From the NCBI GenBank assembly GCA_902610815.1, contig CACLXG010000001.1:405573-469572 (forward strand): 64,000 nt of DNA. Direction: 5' to 3'. This stretch comes from an uncultured Candidatus Actinomarina sp. (lineage in GTDB: Bacteria; Actinomycetota; Acidimicrobiia; Actinomarinales; Actinomarinaceae). The notes beneath the pieces are model-generated. The model worked only from the letters and a program-made list of their open reading frames with translations, was not told the DNA's origin and made no database searches. Positions 8,504-16,648 of this stretch are shown in pieces; positions within the stretch are counted from its first letter, which is position 1; every line of letters begins with the position of its first letter. The position numbers and the translations under genes are program-made.

Positions 8504-9613
8504 ATGAAAGAAAATCGATACATAATACTATTTGTCATCCTAATTATGGTTGGTATAAGTGCTTACATGTTGTTTCCTAATTTTCAAACTCAAGAATTTG
8601 ATCAAAGTGTAGTAGAAAACATTATGGATGGTGTAACGACAACGTCCGTTAGTGAAAATTCGGATTCGAATAATACTATCAATCAAGAAGAAAATAATGT
8701 CATCGAAAGCCCCATTGAAAGTGAACCTGAAATTGAAAACTTACTTAATTTAAATCAAACATTAGTTATCAAAGACAATATTACCTCTTATTTATTAATT
8801 GGATCTGACAAGAGGAGTGATAAAAATGAAGATGGCTATATTGAAGGACAACGTGCAGACGTAATAATTTTAGGATTTTTTAATGAGACAATTAATAAAA
8901 ATGCTTTGATTTCTATTCCTAGAGACACATTAGTAACCAATCTATGCACAGGTGAATTAGAGAGAATTAATGCAAGTTTTAAACAAAATAACTGTGGAAA
9001 TGCTGCTGAAAATATAGTTGCTGCTGTTAATAACTTAACTGGTATAAAAATAGAACATATTGCAAGCTTTAATTTTGAAGGTTTTGAGAAAATAATTGAT
9101 TCGTTTAATGGTATAGAAATTTGTGTAGAAGAAACACAAAGAGAAGGATATTCATTCGAACTTCAGAAAGGTTGCCAGAAAGTTAATGGCTCTACCGCGT
9201 TAAATTGGACTCGATCAAGAAACACCGAAGTGTTAATCGGACAAAAAATTGTTGATGAAGATGGTAATGATAAATCTCAGTGGAAAAAAATGGAATATGT
9301 AAGTGACTTATCTAGAGTTGAAAGACAACAATACCTTGTAATTCAACTTTTAAATGAGTTAGAAAATTTTTCAAGTTTCGGCGAACTGTTACAGTTTATT
9401 CAAGCTCTTGAAGAGACATTTGTTGTTGATGAGGGTCTAAGCGTTAACAAAGCTACAAATATTTTGTGGAGCCTAAGGACTCTAGATTTTAATAATATTC
9501 CAAAACTTACAGTGCCAACGACTCCATATCAACTCATTGATGGAAGACAAGTATTAATTCTAAATGGTAACTTTTATGATTTTGCAAAAGAAAATCTACT
9601 AATCGAAGAATAA
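8504..9613 (+). CDS. LytR-CpsA-Psr (LCP) family cell-wall glycopolymer ligase
   Basis: This membrane-anchored enzyme of 369 residues moves undecaprenyl-linked polymers onto peptidoglycan. One N-terminal membrane helix (about residues 7-25) is followed by an acidic, Asn/Ser-rich linker and then the LCP domain. That domain has LLIGSDKR near residue 95, the RADVIILGF strand, ISIPRDTLV and a later WTRSRN basic pair. The conserved Asp and Arg residues that bind the pyrophosphate are present. It lies next to the Wzy-like polymerase, whose 3' end it overlaps by 40 bases on the opposite strand. Presumably it attaches the glycan built by this locus. Confidence 0.9.
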   Translation: MKENRYIILFVILIMVGISAYMLFPNFQTQEFDQSVVENIMDGVTTTSVSENSDSNNTINQEENNVIESPIESEPEIENLLNLNQTLVIKDNITSYLLIGSDKRSDKNEDGYIEGQRADVIILGFFNETINKNALISIPRDTLVTNLCTGELERINASFKQNNCGNAAENIVAAVNNLTGIKIEHIASFNFEGFEKIIDSFNGIEICVEETQREGYSFELQKGCQKVNGSTALNWTRSRNTEVLIGQKIVDEDGNDKSQWKKMEYVSDLSRVERQQYLVIQLLNELENFSSFGELLQFIQALEETFVVDEGLSVNKATNILWSLRTLDFNNIPKLTVPTTPYQLIDGRQVLILNGNFYDFAKENLLIEE

Positions 9614-12063
9614 TATCCCGAGACTAAATAGCTTATACAAACAAATAAAAATAGTGAAGCATCCGGAGAGTAAATCAAATCATTAGTTAAGTTCTGTAAA
9701 AGGAATGCAATTAATACAATTTTTGAAAAATGATTTTTATCTTTATCAGAGAATGTTTTAAGAAGTATAAAAAATATCAAGCTGTAAATAATTACAGACA
9801 GCAATGCTCCATATTCAACAGCAAATGTTAAATAACCGTTATGAGCTGTAGTTAGCTGATTCAAGTGAGAGTTGGAGGTTATTTTTCCTGGAAGGGCTAC
9901 GATTTTATCAACATTTGTTGCTAAAACTCCACTTGATAAACTTAGGTCACCCACTTTATTGCTATATGTACCAGTTTTGTCTGCCCATTCAAAAAATAAT
10001 CTTGAATCATAAATATACCATTTCCAAGAATGCTTTCCGGAATTAAATTGTGAAGAAGAAGAAATCAAAACTTGTTTATTGCTAGGTATGCTTGGTAAGG
10101 AAATTTCAAGGTCAACAATAAAATCTTGGCCTGAAAGATTTAGATTTTGTGGAATTGCAATCCAATACTTGTTCGGTGAATATGAAATCACCCCAAAATC
10201 TGTAAATTTAAGTTCGTTAATATCTTCATAACTTATCAATGTATTAGGTTTGTAAAGAAAAAAAGAATCATTTAATTCATTCTTATTGAAATTTACTTTT
10301 AACAAATCCTGATTAGTTGTTATAGACAATTTAGATATTTCTCCTTCTAACCAGTTGTTTCCAAAAGATTGTCCATCAGCCCACCCACCAACTTCAATAA
10401 ATGAAAGGTTTTCTTCTAAATCAATATAATCACCATATGTTTGAGATTCACCAATTTGATTCCATTCTGTTCCATTTTCTGAAATATAAAATTCAACAAT
10501 TGATCTTGGAGCCAACCCATCTTTGTATTTAAATTTCATTCTTAAAAATGCATGATAATTTTTATATTTACAAGCTGGACATAAATTATTTAAATCATCA
10601 ATTGTGATTGTACCTCTATAAATCGCCAACTCTAGAAATTTAGATAACTCTCCTATCGTCATAATCCTGTCTGGACAAAGACTTTTAAGGTCATAACTAC
10701 AGTTGACCAGAAGAGAGTTTGATTCTAGTGATGAAAAATACTGTAATTCAATTGGTTCAACATCAGTATAAATATTTTTTGATAATTCAACCTGGGTACC
10801 TAAACCGGTTAATTGATTATAAAAAATACAAGCAAATTGAGATCTTGTAATATTTGAATCGTCTTTTATGTTTTTTAAACATAAATCCTTACTTTGGCTT
10901 AATGACTGCTCATTAAAGTTAAAGTACGCAGTTAACACTTTTGATACGTCGATAATCTTTGTCTTTTCAATCTGACAAATTTTACTTTCTTCAACACAAT
11001 TATCACTTAATATATATCTTGTTAAATAGTTAAACCCTTCATCAGAGTATTCATATCTATAATTGTATTTTTCTGAGCTATCGGAAGGAAAAATATCAGA
11101 ATTAATCTTATTTAAATCAAAATTGAAAACATTCTGCAATTGTTGTAAATCAACAATGTAAAAAGATGGTTCAAAAGTTTTGTATACATAATTTCCACCC
11201 CCGGTACCTATGAGTGGGTTTATATTCTCTATTGCAATATCGCTTAAAACGGCCCTATCGGAACCCTTAAGGATAGTTTGAGGATTAAATGAAAATATAA
11301 ATAAGGAAAAGACAAAAATTAATGTAGAAAAAATTACAAAAGTTTTTATATTTAATTTTTCTTTTAAATAGAAAAATAAAATTAAAGCAATTACAAATGC
11401 AATATAACTTCCTCTCGATTTAGAAAAAACTAAGGAGATTAATGAAATTAAAAACATGATTAAAGAAAATGATTTGAATATTCCTTTATTTAAAAACCAT
11501 AAATTTAAAAAATATAATGACGCAACAACACATACAAAGCCAAATACATTTGGACCACTACCTTGAAGTCCAGCTAACCTTCCAGAAAGAAATATATTGT
11601 TTGAATCAATATTTGCCGAAACCCAACCTGCATCTTGTAAATAAATCCTATCTCGAACTAATAAAAACAAACTATTTACAAGAACTACAAAAATTAGAAA
11701 AAAGAAAAAAGTATCTTCAGTATTGTAGAGTTTATTGGCAACAAGATACTTCATGAAAAGATAAGCAAGTAAAGACATGAATACAAATCTAATATTTGTT
11801 CTGTTAAGTAAATCTATCCCGCTTGAATTTAAGAATGAGGAATAAATCCAGAAAAATACTGTTATACCTGCCCAAAAGTAATCAACTTTATTGAAATTCT
11901 TAGTTTTATTAGATAAAAAATTTAAAAACAGAAACACAAAAATTCCAACTAACGGAATATCTTCTAGTCCGATTCCAAAAAAGTTGATACCGAAGTTTGG
12001 AGGGATTAAAAGAGATGAAAAAGCAACTGCTCCTAGAACAAAAAGTTGTTTGTTCTTAGTCAT
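9574..12063 (-). CDS. Wzy-like O-antigen polymerase/ligase with SLH-like and LamG-like insert
   Basis: The 829-residue membrane protein (ATG at 12063; an in-frame TTG at 12078 is less likely) has about nine N-terminal transmembrane helices, the GTGGGNY motif near residue 285, and an AHNGYLTFAVEYG motif near residue 740 followed by more helices. These are hallmarks of the Wzy_C polymerase/ligase superfamily, where the two motifs normally lie close together. Here about 440 residues separate them. Around 345-415 and 430-485 are two SLH-like repeats (ITRSQFACIFYNQL; YTDVEP then CPDRIMT). Around 505-590 is a lectin-like sandwich (VEFYISENGTEW, IEVGGWADG), and around 630-715 a second one. The frame is uninterrupted. 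Polymerase versus ligase is undecided. Confidence 0.85.
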   Translation of the reverse strand: MTKNKQLFVLGAVAFSSLLIPPNFGINFFGIGLEDIPLVGIFVFLFLNFLSNKTKNFNKVDYFWAGITVFFWIYSSFLNSSGIDLLNRTNIRFVFMSLLAYLFMKYLVANKLYNTEDTFFFFLIFVVLVNSLFLLVRDRIYLQDAGWVSANIDSNNIFLSGRLAGLQGSGPNVFGFVCVVASLYFLNLWFLNKGIFKSFSLIMFLISLISLVFSKSRGSYIAFVIALILFFYLKEKLNIKTFVIFSTLIFVFSLFIFSFNPQTILKGSDRAVLSDIAIENINPLIGTGGGNYVYKTFEPSFYIVDLQQLQNVFNFDLNKINSDIFPSDSSEKYNYRYEYSDEGFNYLTRYILSDNCVEESKICQIEKTKIIDVSKVLTAYFNFNEQSLSQSKDLCLKNIKDDSNITRSQFACIFYNQLTGLGTQVELSKNIYTDVEPIELQYFSSLESNSLLVNCSYDLKSLCPDRIMTIGELSKFLELAIYRGTITIDDLNNLCPACKYKNYHAFLRMKFKYKDGLAPRSIVEFYISENGTEWNQIGESQTYGDYIDLEENLSFIEVGGWADGQSFGNNWLEGEISKLSITTNQDLLKVNFNKNELNDSFFLYKPNTLISYEDINELKFTDFGVISYSPNKYWIAIPQNLNLSGQDFIVDLEISLPSIPSNKQVLISSSSQFNSGKHSWKWYIYDSRLFFEWADKTGTYSNKVGDLSLSSGVLATNVDKIVALPGKITSNSHLNQLTTAHNGYLTFAVEYGALLSVIIYSLIFFILLKTFSDKDKNHFSKIVLIAFLLQNLTNDLIYSPDASLFLFVCISYLVSGYYSSISRFSFAKS

Positions 12064-12079
12064 ATTTTTTACTATCAAG

Positions 12080-12153
12080 TGGGCCCGGCAGGACTCGAAC
12101 CTGCGACCGACGGATTATGAGTCCGTTGCTCTAACCAACTGAGCTACAGGCCC
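12080..12153 (-). tRNA. tRNA-Met(CAT) (elongator, or Ile2)
   Basis: A complete cloverleaf on the minus strand: acceptor GGGCCTG/CGGGCCC, a normal D-arm, anticodon stem ACGGA/TCCGT with loop CTCATAA (anticodon CAT), and TTCGAGT in the T-loop. CCA is not encoded. A lysidine-modified tRNA-Ile2 reads the same way, so the amino acid is not certain. It is not an initiator type, since the three G-C pairs of the initiator anticodon stem are missing. Confidence 0.92.
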
Positions 12154-12159
12154 TATTAA

Positions 12160-12447
12160 CTATGAAATTATTGATTGAACTTTAAGAGCAAGGCTCATGT
12201 CACCAGCAACTTTTAATTTACCAGTCATGAAAGCAGCTTGTGGACTTGAAGATCCATCCATAATTGCCTGCATAGTTTCAGTATCAGTTGTAACAGTGCA
12301 TGTAGCTTCATTATCATCTGATGAAATCTCACCACTAACACCATCGATAAATACTATATTATCGTCAGCAACAAATTTAACTGAACCACCTAATACACTG
12401 AGGTCTTTACCTTCAGCTCTTTCTTTAACTATTGCAAGATAATCCAT
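12160..12447 (-). CDS. SCP2 sterol-binding domain protein
   Basis: This small soluble protein (95 residues) has an SCP2-type lipid-binding fold: alternating beta strands and a C-terminal FMTGKLKVAGDMSLALKVQSII segment typical of the family. The ATG at 12447 is preferred over the ATG at 12459 because GGAGG lies between them at proper Shine-Dalgarno distance. It is a single-domain version, with no enzyme fused. Such proteins bind acyl chains or hydrophobic ligands, and the ligand here is unknown. It is flanked by tRNA-Met and tRNA-Asn genes, so its transcript may need processing. Confidence 0.85.
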   Translation of the reverse strand: MDYLAIVKERAEGKDLSVLGGSVKFVADDNIVFIDGVSGEISSDDNEATCTVTTDTETMQAIMDGSSSPQAAFMTGKLKVAGDMSLALKVQSIIS

Positions 12448-12493
12448 TTTTTCCTCCATTCAATTTAATTATAGTGAAAAATTTAATGTATAG

Positions 12494-12566
12494 CTCCGAG
12501 GGTGGGACTTGAACCCACAACCAACGGATTAACAGTCCGCTGCTCTGCCAATTGAGCTACCTCGGA
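12494..12566 (-). tRNA. tRNA-Asn(GTT)
   Basis: Minus-strand cloverleaf: acceptor TCCGAGG/CCTCGGA, D-arm AGCTCAATTGGCAGAGC, anticodon loop CTGTTAA (GTT) and T-loop TTCAAGT. CCA is not encoded. Confidence 0.95.
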
Positions 12567-12589
12567 TAGCAAATTAATAATACTAGAAT

Positions 12590-14215
12590 TCAAATGGTAT
12601 TCTGATAAATTTCTTTTTTCTTTTTTAAGTCTTCAACTTGTTGTAACAGGGAAAAGTCTTTTTTTTCTTGTTGTTCAAATTTATTTATTAAATTTTCAAT
12701 TTTAAAATTCGCAAAATGGATATATAACCTAACAATGGCCTCTTGATATTGATCTGGCAAAAAGGAAATATTTTGAAATTCTTTCCTTTTGTTTTTGTCA
12801 TTTTCAAGAGTGCTAATTAACTCTGCGTAATCACTGTTTAGTGACAGGATTTCTTTTTCATTTTCTGATATTTCAAAACTATTCTTAACAATATTTGAAG
12901 TAACAATATCTTTAAATATTGATACAGAATTTAATGATGTTTCACCTACTTGTTCAAATTCATCCTCTGTTTGGAAATTAAGCTCTCTCTTTAGAATTTC
13001 TTTTTCAGTATTTAACTTTGCAGACAGTAGATCTAAAGCTATATCAACTTCCAAAGGGCTTAATTTAGCAGTAATTTTTTTAAAATAGTTAAAGACACTT
13101 TTCTTATTTGATTCTTTAATTAGAAATTTATTTATTAAATATTCAATTATTTCGTCATTATTCTTTAATATATCATTAAATGTTTCTGGTTTTGATTCAA
13201 AAACATCAGATATGTCTTTATATTCATCTGGAAGATTCAGGCAATGAATTTCAACTTGTTTTGAAATTTGGTTTTTAATTTCTAAGACTCTTTCAGTTGC
13301 TTTTAAACCAGCTTCATCATTGTCAAAACAAATAAGAATTTTACTTGTGTATTTTGATACAGATTCTAATTGTTGATAAGTTAATGCAGTTCCCGATGGT
13401 GATGCTGCATTTGCAAAACCTAATTTATTTAATGAAAGAACATCAAAATAACCCTCTACAATAAATGCATACCCCTTCTTTTTTGTTGCAGTTATAAAAT
13501 CATTAGTAAAATAGAGATTCCTATTTTTTTTATACAGTACTGAATCTGAGGAATTTAAATACTTAGGACCAAAATCATTTATTGCCCTTCCACCAAAAGC
13601 AATAACATTGTTTCTAAAATTTAATATTGGAAACATTATTCTGTTCTTAAACAGCATGTTTCCATTACTGCTAATAAATCCGAGTCTTTGAAGATCTTCT
13701 TTTGTTATTTCATTTGTTTTACAAAATTTATTGAAACTTTTTTCATCTTTACTTATAAAAGAAATTGAATATTTATCAATATCGCCATCATCATATTTTC
13801 TAGTTTGTAAATATTCCTTTGCATCTTTAGATTTATCAGATTTCATTATTTCTAAAAAATAATTGTTAATTAGATCTATCTTTTCTTGATAAATTTTAAA
13901 ATCACTATTGTCACTTGTTTGCGTGTAAGTAAGCTTAAATCCATATTTATCAGCTACAAACTCTATTGCATTCTGGAACTCTAAATTATTGATTTCCTGT
14001 ACATATTTAAAAATATCACCACCCTCCTTGCAACCAAAACAATGGAAGAGATTTTCGACATCTGTAAAACTCATACTTGCAGTTTTTTCACCATGAAAAG
14101 GGCACAGAGCCATTCCTTTTGTGCCCCTTAATTTACCTGATGTTGTAGCAAGAATAAAGTCACTAATTTTTGATCTTTTCTTAAGATCCTCAATAGATTG
14201 TCTAGATATTCCCAT
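12590..14215 (-). CDS. dnaG: DNA primase
   Basis: The enzyme makes RNA primers at the replication fork with DnaB helicase. The CHC2 zinc finger uses C38, H41, C59 and C62. The catalytic TOPRIM domain has IVEGYFDV near residue 247 and the acidic CFDNDEAG near 295. At 541 residues it is somewhat shorter than most DnaG proteins, with the reduction in the C-terminal helicase-binding region, which is lysine- and glutamate-rich and poorly conserved. Its ATG overlaps the glyS stop codon by one base, consistent with a glyS-dnaG operon as in other actinobacteria. Confidence 0.95.
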   Translation of the reverse strand: MGISRQSIEDLKKRSKISDFILATTSGKLRGTKGMALCPFHGEKTASMSFTDVENLFHCFGCKEGGDIFKYVQEINNLEFQNAIEFVADKYGFKLTYTQTSDNSDFKIYQEKIDLINNYFLEIMKSDKSKDAKEYLQTRKYDDGDIDKYSISFISKDEKSFNKFCKTNEITKEDLQRLGFISSNGNMLFKNRIMFPILNFRNNVIAFGGRAINDFGPKYLNSSDSVLYKKNRNLYFTNDFITATKKKGYAFIVEGYFDVLSLNKLGFANAASPSGTALTYQQLESVSKYTSKILICFDNDEAGLKATERVLEIKNQISKQVEIHCLNLPDEYKDISDVFESKPETFNDILKNNDEIIEYLINKFLIKESNKKSVFNYFKKITAKLSPLEVDIALDLLSAKLNTEKEILKRELNFQTEDEFEQVGETSLNSVSIFKDIVTSNIVKNSFEISENEKEILSLNSDYAELISTLENDKNKRKEFQNISFLPDQYQEAIVRLYIHFANFKIENLINKFEQQEKKDFSLLQQVEDLKKKKEIYQNTI

Positions 14216-15510
14216 TAGATATCACTGAAAAAACCAAGGAGATCGGTAATTGCAACTCTTTGCTGATCCATTGAGTCTCTGTTTCTTATTGTCACAGTGT
14301 TGTCCTCAAGGGAATCAAAATCAACTGTAATGCAATACGGAGTACCAATTTCGTCTTGTCGTCTGTATCTTTTTCCTATTGATTGAGTAACATCAATTTC
14401 AGTTCTGAAGCTTTCCTGCAATATATTTTTGATATTATTAGAAATCTCAATTAATTCATCTTTTTTACTCAATGGCAATATTCCAATTTGTATAGGAGCA
14501 ATATTAAAATCAAAACGAAAAAGTGTTCTTGTTGTATCGTTAACTTCATCTTCATCATAACTAGAGCAAAGTAGTGCGAAAAGTGTTCTTGTTAATCCTC
14601 CAGCAGGTTCTATCACAGTTGGTATTATTTTTTCATTGTTCTCAGAGTCAAAGTAAGACAAATCTTTCCCACTTGCTTTTTGGTGAGAAGAAAGATCAAA
14701 GATTCCCCTATTTGCTATACCCTCAAGCTCTCCCCATCCCCATGGATACAAAAACTCAATATCAACAGTTTTTGAAGCATAATGAGCCAATTCATTATCA
14801 CTATGCTCCCTAAGTCGGAGGCTAGTATCTGGGATTCCAATAGATTTATACCACTCCATTCTCTTTTTTACCCAATAATCAAACCATCTATTTTCATCTT
14901 CTTCTTTACAAAAGAACTCAATCTCCATTTGTTCAAACTCTCTAGTCCTAAAAATAAACTGTCCTGGTGTTATTTCATTTCTGAAAGATTTTCCAATGTT
15001 TGCAATTCCAAAAGGAATCTTTGCTCTCATTGTTCTTAAAACATTCTCAAAATTTACAAATATACCTTGTGCTGTTTCTGGCCTTAAATAAACTGTTGAG
15101 TTTTCATTTTGTACCGGACCAATACTTGTTTCAAACATAAGGTTGAATTGGCGGGGCTCAGTGAGATCTGCTTTATCTATATCATCAGGTACTTGATCAG
15201 CTCTATATCTTTCACCAGTTGGTTTATGATCAACCATTGGGTCTGAGAATTCAGCTAAATGACCTGAAGCTTTCCACACTTCAGAACTTTGAATAATAGC
15301 TGTATCAACAGGAAAAATAGATATTTCGTTGTCATTGTTAATGTCTTTCCACCAATAATTAGCTATGTTATTTTTAAGTAGAACTCCAAGGGGTCCATAA
15401 TCATAAGAGCTTCTAAGACCACCATAAATAGAAGAAGCATTAAACACAAATCCTCTTGATTGTGCAACTTTTACAACTTTTTCAAATAATTCTTTATTAG
15501 TTTCTTCCAT
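14215..15510 (-). CDS. glyS: Glycyl-tRNA synthetase (alpha2 class II type)
   Basis: This class II synthetase charges tRNA-Gly. At 431 residues it matches the homodimeric alpha2 form rather than the alpha/beta form. Visible signatures are GLRSSYDYGPLG near residue 30, the motif 2 strand FGIANIGKSFRNEI followed by FRTREFEQMEIEFF, and motif 3 GGLTRTLFALL. The C-terminal anticodon-binding domain begins around FNIAPIQIGILPL. It overlaps the upstream uppS by 14 bases. A tRNA-Gly(TCC) gene is present at 52087-52157. No T-box leader is visible upstream because the gene overlaps its neighbour. Confidence 0.95.
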   Translation of the reverse strand: MEETNKELFEKVVKVAQSRGFVFNASSIYGGLRSSYDYGPLGVLLKNNIANYWWKDINNDNEISIFPVDTAIIQSSEVWKASGHLAEFSDPMVDHKPTGERYRADQVPDDIDKADLTEPRQFNLMFETSIGPVQNENSTVYLRPETAQGIFVNFENVLRTMRAKIPFGIANIGKSFRNEITPGQFIFRTREFEQMEIEFFCKEEDENRWFDYWVKKRMEWYKSIGIPDTSLRLREHSDNELAHYASKTVDIEFLYPWGWGELEGIANRGIFDLSSHQKASGKDLSYFDSENNEKIIPTVIEPAGGLTRTLFALLCSSYDEDEVNDTTRTLFRFDFNIAPIQIGILPLSKKDELIEISNNIKNILQESFRTEIDVTQSIGKRYRRQDEIGTPYCITVDFDSLEDNTVTIRNRDSMDQQRVAITDLLGFFSDI

Positions 15511-16207
15511 AAGTTCTATTCCTTCTGTTAAATTCTAGTAAGACATCGTCTAATATGTCTTCATTTACATCAGGCCACAAAGTATCAATAAAAATAAGTT
15601 CTGAATATGAAAGCTGGTAAAGCAAAAAATTACTAATTCTTTTCTCACCTGCAGTTCTAAGTAAAGCGTCAGGGAAAGGGGCTTCAGGGTACTGAAAATA
15701 ATTATAAAAACTGTTTTCTATATCATGAAGTTCAAGAATTTCATTTATGTTTTCATTGTGTAGGTTTAATACTGCATTGTGAATTTCATTATGAGACCCA
15801 TAATTGAATGCAAATACAAGATTTAGAGTGTTGTTGTTTTTAGTCATTTCTTCAGTTTCTTTCATAAGATTTTTATTTTCTTCTGGTATTTTTGCATCTG
15901 TCAAATCACCTAAAAATTTAAATCTAACCCCCTTTTGATTAAACTCTTCTCTTCGTCGAATTAAAATGTCTCTGTTAAAAAACATTAGAAAATCAACTTC
16001 CTCTTCAGACCTGAGCCAGTTTTCGGTAGAAAAAGCATAGACAGTCAACCATTCTAATTTATTAGCAATGGCCCAATCAATAGTTGTTGAAAGAGAATGC
16101 TCGCCTGCAGCGTGACCAGCTGTACGAGGTAGATCTTGATTTAACGCCCACCTTCCATTGCCATCCATGATTATTGCAAGATGCCTCAAAGATTTATTAT
16201 TATCCAT
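15497..16207 (-). CDS. uppS: Isoprenyl (undecaprenyl/decaprenyl) diphosphate synthase
   Basis: The cis-prenyltransferase makes the long-chain polyprenyl diphosphate that becomes the carrier for peptidoglycan and wall glycans. It has 236 residues with the catalytic IIMDGNGRWAL near the N-terminus, the YAFSTENW strand, and the C-terminal RTAGEKRISNFLLYQLSYSELIF block that binds isopentenyl diphosphate. The chain length of the product is not deducible. It overlaps ybeY by eight bases and glyS by 14, within a tight operon. The product directly feeds the WecA-like and Wzx/Wzy genes elsewhere in the window. Confidence 0.95.
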   Translation of the reverse strand: MDNNKSLRHLAIIMDGNGRWALNQDLPRTAGHAAGEHSLSTTIDWAIANKLEWLTVYAFSTENWLRSEEEVDFLMFFNRDILIRRREEFNQKGVRFKFLGDLTDAKIPEENKNLMKETEEMTKNNNTLNLVFAFNYGSHNEIHNAVLNLHNENINEILELHDIENSFYNYFQYPEAPFPDALLRTAGEKRISNFLLYQLSYSELIFIDTLWPDVNEDILDDVLLEFNRRNRTYGRN

Positions 16208-16643
16208 TTTTCCAGACCTTATTTAAAATTTTGTTTTCAATCTTTTTAAGTTTATCTTCATTTTCATGAGAAAATCCAACTAAATGAAGTAAACCGTGAA
16301 TTAAGATTAATTGGAGCTCTTCTATCATTGTTTTTTCATATTTCAATGCATTATTTTTTATTAACTGCCTATTAATAAATAAGTCTCCCAAAACTTCATC
16401 ATTATTTTCATTAAGATTATTTATATCTTTTATATTTCTGTAAAGAGGAACAGTTAGTACATCAGCAGGTAAATTTTTTTTAAAATAATGAATGTTAAGT
16501 TTTGTAGATTCTTCTTCAGACACAGAGTGTAAAAAGAATTTAAAATTACTCGAAATATTAAAATGCTTTAAATACTCCTCTTTAGCAATCTCTAATGCAG
16601 TTTTTTCTTTGCTATAAAAATATCCTTGGTAAATAATTTTCAA
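16200..16643 (-). CDS. ybeY: Endoribonuclease YbeY
   Basis: This metal-dependent endoribonuclease is involved in 16S rRNA 3' maturation and ribosome quality control. It has 147 residues with the zinc motif HGLLHLVGFSH. The family consensus ends YDH; here Asp is replaced by Ser, but all three metal-binding histidines remain. It lies between the PgpH-type phosphodiesterase and uppS in the usual phoH-pgpH-ybeY order. Only five bases separate it from the upstream gene. No signal or membrane segment is present. Confidence 0.92.
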   Translation of the reverse strand: MKIIYQGYFYSKEKTALEIAKEEYLKHFNISSNFKFFLHSVSEEESTKLNIHYFKKNLPADVLTVPLYRNIKDINNLNENNDEVLGDLFINRQLIKNNALKYEKTMIEELQLILIHGLLHLVGFSHENEDKLKKIENKILNKVWKNG

Positions 16644-16648
16644 ATTAT

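Noticed and set aside
11891-12142. 83-codon plus-strand frame ending in tRNA-Met antisense
   Set aside because: Same tRNA artefact (RQDSNLRP), overlapping the start of the Wzy-like gene.
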